Both the position numbers and the translations under genes were made by a program. Of a DNA stretch of 28,536 nt, positions 11,644 to 17,558 are shown piece after piece. The notes under the pieces were generated by a model. The model was not told the DNA's origin. It saw nothing but the letters and a program-made list of their open reading frames with translations, and made no database searches. Position 1 is the stretch's first letter. Each line of letters starts with the position of its first letter. Source of the stretch: a virus; the IMG/VR virus record IMGVR_UViG_3300042863_001259, positions 1 to 28,536 of that record, one strand, 5' to 3'.

Positions 11644-11662
11644 TAACAAAAAGATTGATATA

Positions 11663-12097
11663 ATGAACGATAAATGGAATAAACGATTTTTAGAACTAGC
11701 TGATAATATTTCATTATGGTCAAAAGACCCTAGCACAAAAGTTGGTTGTGTTATTGTTAGACCAGATAAAACTATTGTTTCTGTTGGATATAATGGATTT
11801 CCTCGCAATGTTGATGACAGCGAAGAAAGATATAATGATCGTGAATTGAAATACTTAATGGTCAAACATGCAGAAGAAAATGCTATCGACTTTGCTAAAG
11901 AATCATTGACTGGATACACTGCATATGTTACACATCATCCATGCTCTACTTGCACTGGAAGTTTAATCCAAAATGGAATATCACATGTAGTAACACGAAA
12001 ACCAACTGATGCGTTTGCAGAACGATTTAGTAAAAGTTTTGAAGCAGCAAGAATAATGCTAAGTGAAGCAAATATAAAACTTACGATAATAGAATAA
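11663..12097 (+). CDS. deoxycytidylate (dCMP) deaminase
   Basis: A 144-residue zinc deaminase: S-x-D-P-S-T-K-V-G-C near residue 20, H-A-E-E-N-A-I near 70 (zinc His and catalytic Glu), and H-P-C-S-T-C near 92 (two zinc Cys). G-Y-N-G-F-P is typical of dCMP rather than cytidine deaminases. It converts dCMP to dUMP for dTMP synthesis, as T4 gene cd does. It lies between tRNA-Val and tRNA-Leu, with no strong ribosome-binding site ahead of its ATG. Confidence 0.9.
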   Translation: MNDKWNKRFLELADNISLWSKDPSTKVGCVIVRPDKTIVSVGYNGFPRNVDDSEERYNDRELKYLMVKHAEENAIDFAKESLTGYTAYVTHHPCSTCTGSLIQNGISHVVTRKPTDAFAERFSKSFEAARIMLSEANIKLTIIE

Positions 12098-12100
12098 CTT

Positions 12101-12178
12101 TGGGGGTATGGGCAAATGGTAAAGTCGCTTGGTTTAGGCCCAAGAGTTTTGTGGGTTCGAGTCCCTCTACCCCTACCA
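12101..12178 (+). tRNA. tRNA-Leu(TAG)
   Basis: Acceptor GGGGGTA/TACCCCT, anticodon stem CTTGG/CCAAG around TTTAGGC, T-loop TTCGAGT, discriminator A, encoded CCA. The variable arm is short for Leu and the T-stem GTGGG/CCCTC has one mismatch. Confidence 0.88.
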
Positions 12179-12198
12179 AATAATACAGGAAACATAAA

Positions 12199-12384
12199 AT
12201 GACTAAAAAAGCAAAGATTATTAAAGAAGTTAACGATTTCAATGTAGAAATTGCAGATAATGGTTTTGTTCTTAACTATTCTGGAAGAACAGACGAAGAT
12301 GATTGGATAAATTCAAAAGTAGTAATAACCAGTGTAGATGATTTGGTAAAAACAATTACAGATATTGTTTCTATGGAGAAATAA
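12199..12384 (+). CDS. small hypothetical protein
   Basis: A 61-residue product with AGGAAA ahead of the ATG. Alternating strands (F-N-V-E-I-A-D-N-G-F-V-L-N-Y) then an acidic stretch and a helix. Similar small beta-alpha proteins are frequent in phage genomes; no function known. Confidence 0.7.
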   Translation: MTKKAKIIKEVNDFNVEIADNGFVLNYSGRTDEDDWINSKVVITSVDDLVKTITDIVSMEK

Positions 12385-12392
12385 TATAAGAT

Positions 12393-12477
12393 GCCCCATT
12401 GGTGGAACAGGCAGACATGGCGAACTCAAACTTCGTTGCCGAAAGGTGTGGGGGTTCAAGTCCCTCATGGGGCACCA
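12393..12477 (+). tRNA. tRNA-Leu(CAA)
   Basis: Acceptor GCCCCAT/ATGGGGC, anticodon stem GCGAA/TTCGT around CTCAAAC, long variable arm TGCC-GAAA-GGTG, T-arm ending GGGGG-TTCAAGT-CCCTC, discriminator A, encoded CCA. Confidence 0.92.
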
Positions 12478-12499
12478 AAAATTAGATAGATATTATAAA

Positions 12500-12730
12500 A
12501 TGACTCCTCTAGAAATATACGAATATAAATTTAAATGGTTAAAATCATGTAATAATCATGTAGAAATAAATGAAGATAATGATTATCTAGCCAAAGCATG
12601 GTGCAAAAAAAACCTAAAACAACATCAATGGCAGTTTACTCGCTACACTAGTAACTACGAACATACTATTTCTTTTGAAATAGAAGAATTTAAATTGCAG
12701 TTTATTAATAATTATTTAAATGATCAGTAA
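12500..12730 (+). CDS. hypothetical protein, paralog of the gene at 23545
   Basis: A 76-residue product. MTPLEIYEYKFKWL, E-I-N-E-D-N-D, A-W-C-K-K-N-L-x-x-H-x-W-x-F and Y-E-H-T-I-S-F-E line up with the protein at 23545 (MTPIEIDDYKTTWL, V-N-E-D-L-D, TWCRKNVDRHRWSF, YEHTFYFE). The shared Trp, His and Cys suggest a small folded domain. This copy lacks the CxxC tail of the other. Function unknown. Confidence 0.75.
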   Translation: MTPLEIYEYKFKWLKSCNNHVEINEDNDYLAKAWCKKNLKQHQWQFTRYTSNYEHTISFEIEEFKLQFINNYLNDQ

Positions 12731-12737
12731 TTTAAAT

Positions 12738-12824
12738 ATCGTCAGACTAGTTCTCACGATATAAGTCTAGGTAAGTCCCACTGTCTGAAAAGATATGCAC
12801 ACCTAGCCACCACATAATGTGGTG
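12738..12824 (+). ncRNA. pseudoknotted RNA upstream of the CTA-loop tRNA
   Basis: ATCGT (12738-12742) pairs with ACGAT (12756-12760); the adjoining CAGAC (12743-12747) pairs with GTCTG (12783-12787) outside that hairpin. CTAGGT (12767-12772)/ACCTAG (12801-12806) encloses the latter. A perfect hairpin CACCACAT/ATGTGGTG (12808-12824) follows. No gene lies here. Confidence 0.45.
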
Positions 12825-12834
12825 TTATAATTAC

Positions 12835-12911
12835 GGTCTTGTAGCATAGCGGCTAATGCGATGGTGCCCTAACATCATTGATCGTGGGTTCGAGTCCCAC
12901 CTAGACCACCA
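12835..12911 (+). tRNA. tRNA with 8-nt anticodon loop, candidate amber suppressor (CTA) or Arg(CCT)
   Basis: Acceptor GGTCTTG/CTAGACC (one T-T mismatch at 6-67), D-stem GCAT/ATGC, T-arm GTGGG-TTCGAGT-CCCAC, A and encoded CCA are sound. Anticodon stem ATGGT pairs with ATCAT around GCCCTAAC, 8 nt instead of 7 and without the near-universal T33. Depending on the frame, the anticodon is CTA (amber) or CCT (Arg, AGG). A gene with an in-frame TAG lies 180 nt downstream. Four-base decoding is another possibility. Confidence 0.7.
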
Positions 12912-12977
12912 TCTTTTATATTATCCTCTGAGCAACTAATTGATTCTAGATAAGAAATTAGTCAAGATAGTATTAAA

Positions 12978-13024
12978 CGACCTAAGTTAAAACAGGCGAA
13001 ATATACTGGTCGCAAAACTAACTT
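12978..13024 (+). ncRNA. compact H-type pseudoknot ahead of the amber gene
   Basis: CGACC (12978-12982) pairs with GGTCG (13008-13012); AAGTTA (12984-12989) from its loop pairs with TAACTT (13019-13024) downstream. It ends 68 nt before the start codon at 13092, so a regulatory leader is possible. The rest of 12912-13091 holds an ACTAATT/AATTAGT hairpin and nothing else recognised. Confidence 0.45.
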
Positions 13025-13091
13025 CAACCTGAGTATAGACAAACGTTGTGAAACTGCTCTGCATATAACATTTAACAAAAGGAAAATAAAA

Positions 13092-13355
13092 ATGTCATAG
13101 ATTGATTTAAATTGTTCGGAGATAGTTTTTCATTTTAATAAAAAACATCTAGAAGATTCCGCTATTCCAATGTGGATAGTTAAAGCAAAAGGACAATCGT
13201 ATTACGTTAATCACGTAGATTGTCAAGTCGGTTGGTCAACTAAAGAAACACCAGATAATCCAAGCACAAAAGGTGCCATTAAGATTAAAAAGTGTAACCT
13301 CAAGATTGATGAATCAAATACTGCTATTATTTCTCCTATTATAGAAGTAATATAA
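13092..13355 (+). CDS. hypothetical protein with in-frame amber at codon 3
   Basis: AAAGGA stands 9 nt before ATG 13092, but the frame reads ATG TCA TAG and then stays open for 84 codons. The residues after the TAG (IDLNCSEIVFHFNKKH, then PMWIVKAKGQSYYV, WSTKETPDNP, TKGAIKIKKC) read as one protein, and the upstream part looks like genuine N-terminus. The internal ATG at 13170 has no ribosome-binding site. Read-through by the nearby CTA-loop tRNA, a sequencing error or a nonsense mutation are the alternatives. Small beta-rich protein of unknown function. Confidence 0.65.
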
Positions 13356-13461
13356 CATGCCAGTAATAGCGTTTAAGAGTCATAGAAGTCGTTATCCTCC
13401 TGTAATAGATTTTATAATTAATATACTTTATAAGATTTTATCACATAAATGGAGAAACAAA

Positions 13462-14013
13462 ATGGATAAACTACAATTAAAATACAATAATATACAACTT
13501 GCTGCTGAAATAAAAGAAAATAAAGAAGAACGAAAATCTTCTGCTAGACGTGGAAATTATTATATAACCCATTATGGGGATACTAAGAACATTGCGGATA
13601 CAATGACAAATGATATATTAGTTAAATGGGGGCATTTGTATACTGGTGCTGCATGGTATTTGCAAAGTAAGCTAGCAAAACAAAAAACAGAAGCAAGAGC
13701 ATACAATATGCTAAATGCGTTTTTAAAAGGTCGTAGATTTGATACCGTTGAAAAGTATTATTACAACAAAGGTATAGATTATATAATAGCCACTTTAACA
13801 AAAGATGAAAAAGCATATTCTTTGTATTCTAATCGAAAACATAATCAAAGACTTGCATTAGATAAAGCAAGAATAATGTTGGGTTCTTATAAACTAAGGT
13901 CAGGATCAGTTTATAAGAAAAAAGGAAAACCACAACAAGTTTCACTTATTAAAGAAGCAATACCTCACGAAGAATTTGATAAATGGGTGCTTGACACTCA
14001 TACTTCATTGTGA
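13462..14013 (+). CDS. hypothetical protein, helical and basic
   Basis: 183 residues from ATG 13462, chosen because GGAGA lies just upstream; an ATG at 13357 is in frame but has no such site and adds an untypical segment. Rich in Lys, Tyr and Arg, with G-R-R-F-D-T-V-E-K-Y-Y and G-S-Y-K-L-R-S-G-S-V-Y-K-K-K-G-K-P. Looks like a nucleic-acid-binding protein, but no family is recognised. A promoter lies across its stop codon. Confidence 0.75.
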   Translation: MDKLQLKYNNIQLAAEIKENKEERKSSARRGNYYITHYGDTKNIADTMTNDILVKWGHLYTGAAWYLQSKLAKQKTEARAYNMLNAFLKGRRFDTVEKYYYNKGIDYIIATLTKDEKAYSLYSNRKHNQRLALDKARIMLGSYKLRSGSVYKKKGKPQQVSLIKEAIPHEEFDKWVLDTHTSL

Positions 14014-14019
14014 TATAGT
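13991..14019 (+). promoter_or_regulatory. sigma70-like promoter inside the end of a gene
   Basis: TTGACA (13991-13996), 17-nt spacer, TATAGT (14014-14019). The -10 box lies in the first copy of a tandem repeat. Drives the untranslated RNA and tRNA-Pro. Confidence 0.7.
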
Positions 14020-14069
14020 TGGATTCAAGGCGATGTGGATGATATAGTTGGATTCAAGGCGATGTGGAT
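14012..14069 (+). repeat. perfect 29-bp tandem duplication
   Basis: Two identical 29-bp copies (14012-14040 and 14041-14069), each starting GATATAGTTGG and ending CGATGTGGAT. The first contains a promoter -10 box; the second would lie in the transcript start. Confidence 0.9.
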
Positions 14070-14079
14070 TAGGACACAT

Positions 14080-14224
14080 GTGGATATTAATGTAGCCGTT
14101 ACCAAAGTCTGGAAATCAGAATCGGTTATTAATCGCAATGGGTAATCAACCCCATCCTTGATGTTGCAGTATAGGAAAGCATTCGGAATTTAATAGTGCC
14201 TATACCACTAAATTCCAGTAAATA
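14080..14224 (+). ncRNA. untranslated RNA ending in an H-type pseudoknot
   Basis: Hairpins TCTG/CAGA and ATGGG/CCCAT (14138-14155) precede a pseudoknot: GTATAGG (14169-14175)/CCTATAC (14199-14205), and GGAATTTA (14185-14192)/TAAATTCC (14209-14216), followed by AGTAAATA. The last 8 nt resemble the tail after the closing stem of the permuted-tRNA elements. No gene lies here. Confidence 0.5.
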
Positions 14225-14258
14225 CAAATACTAAAAGTTATATAAATAACTGGACTAA

Positions 14259-14333
14259 CAGGGGGTAACTCAGAGGCAGAGTGCTAGTTCTGGAAACTAG
14301 AAGTCGGGATTTCAAAATTCCCTCCCCTGACCA
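14259..14333 (+). tRNA. tRNA, probably Pro(TGG), lacking T33
   Basis: Acceptor CAGGGGG/TCCCCTG, D-stem ACTC/GAGT, anticodon stem CTAGT/ACTAG, discriminator A, encoded CCA. The loop TCTGGAA puts C at position 33 and TGG at 34-36. The T-stem GGGAT/TTCCC has a T-T mismatch where the G53-C61 pair is normally fixed. These two deviations make function or isotype uncertain. Confidence 0.7.
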
Positions 14334-14339
14334 ATTATC

Positions 14340-14428
14340 TTGGACAGCCTAGACCGTAAGGATGGGATTTTCTCGCAGCCATATTTAGATGGAAAAGTTG
14401 AAACAAGACAGCGGGTTCAACTGTCCAA
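14340..14428 (+). ncRNA. multibranched RNA without tRNA signatures
   Basis: TTGGACAG (14340-14347) pairs with CTGTCCAA (14421-14428), enclosing CCAT/ATGG and GTTGAA/TTCAAC hairpins and a CCT/AGG hairpin. Comparable in size and layout with the unit at 9577; both follow a tRNA directly. Confidence 0.45.
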
Positions 14429-14452
14429 AATTACTACAATGAAAGAAATAAA

Positions 14453-14728
14453 ATGCCAAAGGCTAGTATAAAGAATGATATAAGATTTGTTGATCCAATT
14501 ACAATGGAAGTAGTTTGCAATTATAATGGTTGTAAAGAAAAATTTCAAATTGTAAATGAAGTAAAAACACAAAAGCATATTCCAAATAAAGTGCAAGAAC
14601 GAGATATATCGTATATGATACAATCTAGACAGTGTAGCGAATGTGGCCGTAAATTTCAATTAGATATAGATAAAAAAACAACAATATCTAATAAGAACAG
14701 AGCAATAACAGATAGTAGAAATATATAA
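14453..14728 (+). CDS. small putative zinc-binding protein
   Basis: 91 residues with C-N-Y-N-G-C near residue 23 and C-S-E-C near 61, four Cys that could hold one zinc. Basic overall, Lys-rich at the C-terminus. Possibly nucleic-acid binding; family not recognised. Confidence 0.7.
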   Translation: MPKASIKNDIRFVDPITMEVVCNYNGCKEKFQIVNEVKTQKHIPNKVQERDISYMIQSRQCSECGRKFQLDIDKKTTISNKNRAITDSRNI

Positions 14729-14755
14729 TAAATACCTTTAATTAAGGATGTTATT

Positions 14756-15229
14756 ATGAGATATATTGATTTATTTGAGCAAGATTCTTTTATAGATAAT
14801 GTAAATGGGTGGGGATCAATCCCATATAATCAGAATATTAATTATATGGGACTAAAAGTGAAGATGAAACCTTCTGTTTTTTTATCACTTGCTGCAACTC
14901 TTAATACTGAAACCTCTGCAACTGATATAGCAAACCATTTAAAAAACTCTGGCAAAATTGGCTCACCATTTTTAAATATAAAAACTCCCATTGAATGGAG
15001 TGAAAATGACCCTTCAACACCAGCCACGGTAACTGGGCATGAAGGTAGAAATAGAATGCTTGCGATCATGAGAGTACATGGAGATAATCCAGTAGAAACT
15101 CATTTGTTCTTTAGTGGTGGAATTTCTCGTGCTAGGCATTTGACTAAAGAAATAATTAAAAGTGTTAATTCTAATCTTTATGCAGAAAAAACACATAACT
15201 TATTAAGTGGACCATTTTTTGAAATATAA
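14756..15229 (+). CDS. GHEGRNR-motif phage protein
   Basis: 157 residues. V-T-G-H-E-G-R-N-R-M-L-A-I near 97-109 and P-V-E-T-H-L-F-F-S-G-G-I-S-R-A-R-H-L-T near 116-134 form a conserved-looking core; the G-H-E-G-R-x-R signature is like the ParB/sulfiredoxin-fold nucleotide-binding site, but this is by analogy. The N-terminus MRYIDLFEQ is of the short amphipathic type also seen at 6633 and 16457. AAGGATG precedes the ATG. Function unknown. Confidence 0.7.
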   Translation: MRYIDLFEQDSFIDNVNGWGSIPYNQNINYMGLKVKMKPSVFLSLAATLNTETSATDIANHLKNSGKIGSPFLNIKTPIEWSENDPSTPATVTGHEGRNRMLAIMRVHGDNPVETHLFFSGGISRARHLTKEIIKSVNSNLYAEKTHNLLSGPFFEI

Positions 15230-15473
15230 AATGCATACTTAACTGAGTGTTATGCTCTCACTTTAAATGAGCATTTGAAGGGCTGATTACTTCCTAAAGT
15301 GTTGTATATGTATATTATTAATCATATTAAAAAGTAATCAATATATTAAATTTATTATAAAACTATATTATTAAATGCTACAAGAGGCGGATTTGATCAC
15401 CTGTTCCTCTTGTAGTATATTAAAATTCGTTCAAGCACATTATAAAATTTCAAATAGTTAATTCTTTTACATC
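15230..15473 (+). other. untranslated gap with hairpins
   Basis: No gene is seen. ATGCTC/GAGCAT (15252-15274) is a hairpin; TGATTACTT (15284-15292)/AAGTAATCA (15332-15340) encloses CTTCCTAAAG-like sequence reminiscent of the GTTCCGCAAA motif; CTACAAGAGG (15378-15387)/CCTCTTGTAG (15406-15415) is a perfect 10-bp hairpin with an 18-nt loop. Confidence 0.4.
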
Positions 15474-15481
15474 TATAAATA
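15474..15481 (+). promoter_or_regulatory. T4-type late promoter, leaderless layout
   Basis: TATAAATA ends only 6 nt before the start codon at 15488. With T4 spacing, the transcript would begin at or next to the ATG. Confidence 0.5.
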
Positions 15482-15487
15482 TTATAG

Positions 15488-15868
15488 ATGGAAAAAATAG
15501 AATTACCAAACCATATTAAAGCAAATTACCTATTGAAAATAAAAACTAGTTTTATTTCAAAACATATTTCTATATCAAATAAATCTACTAGGATATATTC
15601 ATTTGTTACTTATGGTGAAAATAAACTTTACTCTGGATTTGTATTGCGTGATTTAAACGCAAGTATTCTTACATTTGTTTCTATGCCTTTTATGGCAGAA
15701 TGGTATTTGACAAATTCTAATTTAGAAGAATCAATATTAGATGAAAGTTCTATACACTACTATATATCCCCAGATGTATTTTCAAAAAATGACAAATTGT
15801 ATGGAGTTCATATTGTCAGAGAATTAAATAAAAAACACAATATAATTGTGAGACTACCACAAAAATAA
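15488..15868 (+). CDS. hypothetical protein, possible leaderless mRNA
   Basis: 126 residues, mixed alpha/beta by eye, with no ribosome-binding site before the ATG. The late promoter is so close that translation may begin from a leaderless message. Alternating strands (I-Y-S-F-V-T-Y, Y-S-G-F-V-L-R-D) suggest a beta-rich fold. Not recognised. Confidence 0.7.
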   Translation: MEKIELPNHIKANYLLKIKTSFISKHISISNKSTRIYSFVTYGENKLYSGFVLRDLNASILTFVSMPFMAEWYLTNSNLEESILDESSIHYYISPDVFSKNDKLYGVHIVRELNKKHNIIVRLPQK

Positions 15869-15882
15869 AAACGGAGAATAAA

Positions 15883-16371
15883 ATGTTTACCCAAAAGCAA
15901 ATTGAAGATATAGTAGAACTATTATCTACATTAGATAAATCGACTAAGATTTATCTAGGGTGTGACTCCGTTCGTTTTATTCGAAATGGTCAAAAAAAAG
16001 CAAGATTCGCAACCGTTGCAATTGTTCATATGAATGGAAACAAAGGATGCAGAGTATTTTCAAATATATCAGTAGAACCAGACTTTGATGTAAAGAAAAA
16101 CAGACCAAATATTCGATTAATGAACGAAGTTATAAAAGTATGTGAATTATACACACAACTTATTCCATTCATTGATGAATATGAAGTCGAAATTCACCTA
16201 GACGTAAATACCGATCCAAAACATGGTTCAAATTGTGTTGCTATACAAGCAGCAGGATATGTTTTGGGAGTTACAGGTGTGACACCAAAGATGAAACCAG
16301 AATCATGGGCTAGTTCGTATGGTGCAGACCAAGTTGCTCATGGTAGATTTTATAATACTGAAACTATATAA
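15883..16371 (+). CDS. RNase H-like protein of the YkuK (DUF458) type
   Basis: 162 residues, behind GGAGA. I-Y-L-G-C-D-S near 27 gives the first acidic residue on the first strand of an RNase H fold. A-T-V-A-I-V, then I-R-L-M-N-E-V, V-E-I-H-L-D-V-N near 103-110 and A-S-S-Y-G-A-D near 149 supply the others. The closing K-P-E-S-W-A-S..A-D is a mark of the YkuK family. Nuclease action is predicted from the fold; the substrate is unknown. Confidence 0.75.
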   Translation: MFTQKQIEDIVELLSTLDKSTKIYLGCDSVRFIRNGQKKARFATVAIVHMNGNKGCRVFSNISVEPDFDVKKNRPNIRLMNEVIKVCELYTQLIPFIDEYEVEIHLDVNTDPKHGSNCVAIQAAGYVLGVTGVTPKMKPESWASSYGADQVAHGRFYNTETI

Positions 16372-16400
16372 CATCTTGACACTAAACTCTATGTGTGGTA

Positions 16401-16429
16401 AAAAGACAGGATAAAACCTGTCTTTTTTT
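16401..16429 (+). terminator. rho-independent terminator
   Basis: AAAGACAGG (16402-16410), 6-nt loop, CCTGTCTTT (16417-16425), then four more T. Also symmetrical enough to work backwards. A TTGACA at 16376-16381 precedes it but has only TAAAAA at -10 distance, so it is not called a promoter. Confidence 0.75.
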
Positions 16430-16436
16430 ATAAATA
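16429..16436 (+). promoter_or_regulatory. T4-type late promoter
   Basis: TATAAATA right after the terminator and 20 nt before the start codon at 16457, the same spacing as at 4652 and 6605. Confidence 0.6.
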
Positions 16437-16456
16437 TTCAATAAAGGATTAATGCT

Positions 16457-17554
16457 GTGAAAACAAAAGATATTATCATTGAGGCAGTTCGTTCTAGAAT
16501 TGATCATCCCGAAGACTGGGTGTGGAGAAAAGGAGCCAGTGGTTATATTGCAGCAATTAATGCACTAGATTATTCTCAAAATAATATAAATCAAATCACT
16601 ATAAAGTATGACGGAACTCCTGCATTAATCTTTGGTAGAGACGATAATGGCTCACTTATAGTAACTGATAAATCTGGGTTTGGTGCAAAAACATATAATG
16701 GTCATGCAAAATCTGCAAAAGAAGTATATCAAATGCTTTATAGCAGAAAACCAACAGAAGAAGGCAGACATGAATATGCAGCTACTATAGCAGCATTGTG
16801 GCCTATGTTAGATAACGCCGTTCCAAAAACTACCCGAGGATTTTATCAAGGTGATTTGTTATATGTAGGAACACCAACGGTAAATGATAATTATTTTGTA
16901 TTTAAACCAAACAAAATCGAATATAGAATACCTACCAATTCAGTAATGGGGCAAAAAGTCTCAAAAAGTAAAGCCGGAATAGTAGTTCATAGCTATTTTA
17001 AAAATTCGACACAAGAAGTTCCTGATCCAGTATCTGATGTCAGTGAATTGCAGAAAACCTCTGACTTGTTAGTAATATCGCCAACTATGGGAAATATATC
17101 AATTGAAACAGTTGGAAAACCTCAATTTGACTTTTCTGAAATAGATGAAATATTAAATCCATTATATCTAAAACAATATAAAATATCAGATTTTCCTTTA
17201 TTGATTGGAAAATATATAAACACCAAAGCAGTTGAAGGAAATCCTATCAATAATAAATCTGCAACTGACTTTTTAAGTTGGCTACCATTATCGAAGACTA
17301 CGGTTGAAAAGCAAGATAGAATTAAAGAATATATCAAAAATAATATGGAATCGTATATAGAATTATGGAAAGCAATACTTGTTGTAACTAAATTTAAGAA
17401 TATGATTAAAACTAATTTAGATAATCAACAAAATACACAAATAATTGCAACACTTAATAACGAACCAAATCATGAAGGATATGTTGTTTCTACACCTAGC
17501 GGAAAAATAAAGATGGTTGACCGTTATAAATTCATGGCAAAGCAAAAGGTATAA
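16457..17554 (+). CDS. ligase-like nucleotidyltransferase with KxDG motif
   Basis: 365 residues from GTG 16457 behind AAAGGA. I-T-I-K50-Y-D-G-T-P-A-L-I-F-G-R matches motif I of covalent nucleotidyltransferases (RNA/DNA ligases, capping enzymes), with Lys50 as the AMP acceptor. G-F-Y-Q-G-D-L-L-Y near 130 and H-E-G-Y-V-V..K-M-V-D-R-Y-K-F near 342-360 resemble motifs III-V. Widespread in marine T4-like phages as a protein of unknown substrate (DUF6267-like, from memory). The N-terminus MKTKDIIIEA has the capsid-targeting look. Next to another nucleotidyltransferase. Confidence 0.7.
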   Translation: MKTKDIIIEAVRSRIDHPEDWVWRKGASGYIAAINALDYSQNNINQITIKYDGTPALIFGRDDNGSLIVTDKSGFGAKTYNGHAKSAKEVYQMLYSRKPTEEGRHEYAATIAALWPMLDNAVPKTTRGFYQGDLLYVGTPTVNDNYFVFKPNKIEYRIPTNSVMGQKVSKSKAGIVVHSYFKNSTQEVPDPVSDVSELQKTSDLLVISPTMGNISIETVGKPQFDFSEIDEILNPLYLKQYKISDFPLLIGKYINTKAVEGNPINNKSATDFLSWLPLSKTTVEKQDRIKEYIKNNMESYIELWKAILVVTKFKNMIKTNLDNQQNTQIIATLNNEPNHEGYVVSTPSGKIKMVDRYKFMAKQKV

Positions 17555-17558
17555 AAAT

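Noticed and set aside
12365-12730. 121-codon frame starting before tRNA-Leu(CAA)
   Set aside because: The first part is the tRNA itself; the real start is ATG 12500, as its paralog at 23545 also begins MTP.
9381-14224. A split tmRNA built from the pseudoknots
   Set aside because: Four pseudoknots recall tmRNA, but they are far apart and no tRNA-like domain with an Ala acceptor lacking an anticodon arm, or tag reading frame, was found.
16376-16404. Promoter at TTGACA 16376
   Set aside because: The -10 position reads TAAAAA and a terminator starts at once; more likely a remnant or chance.
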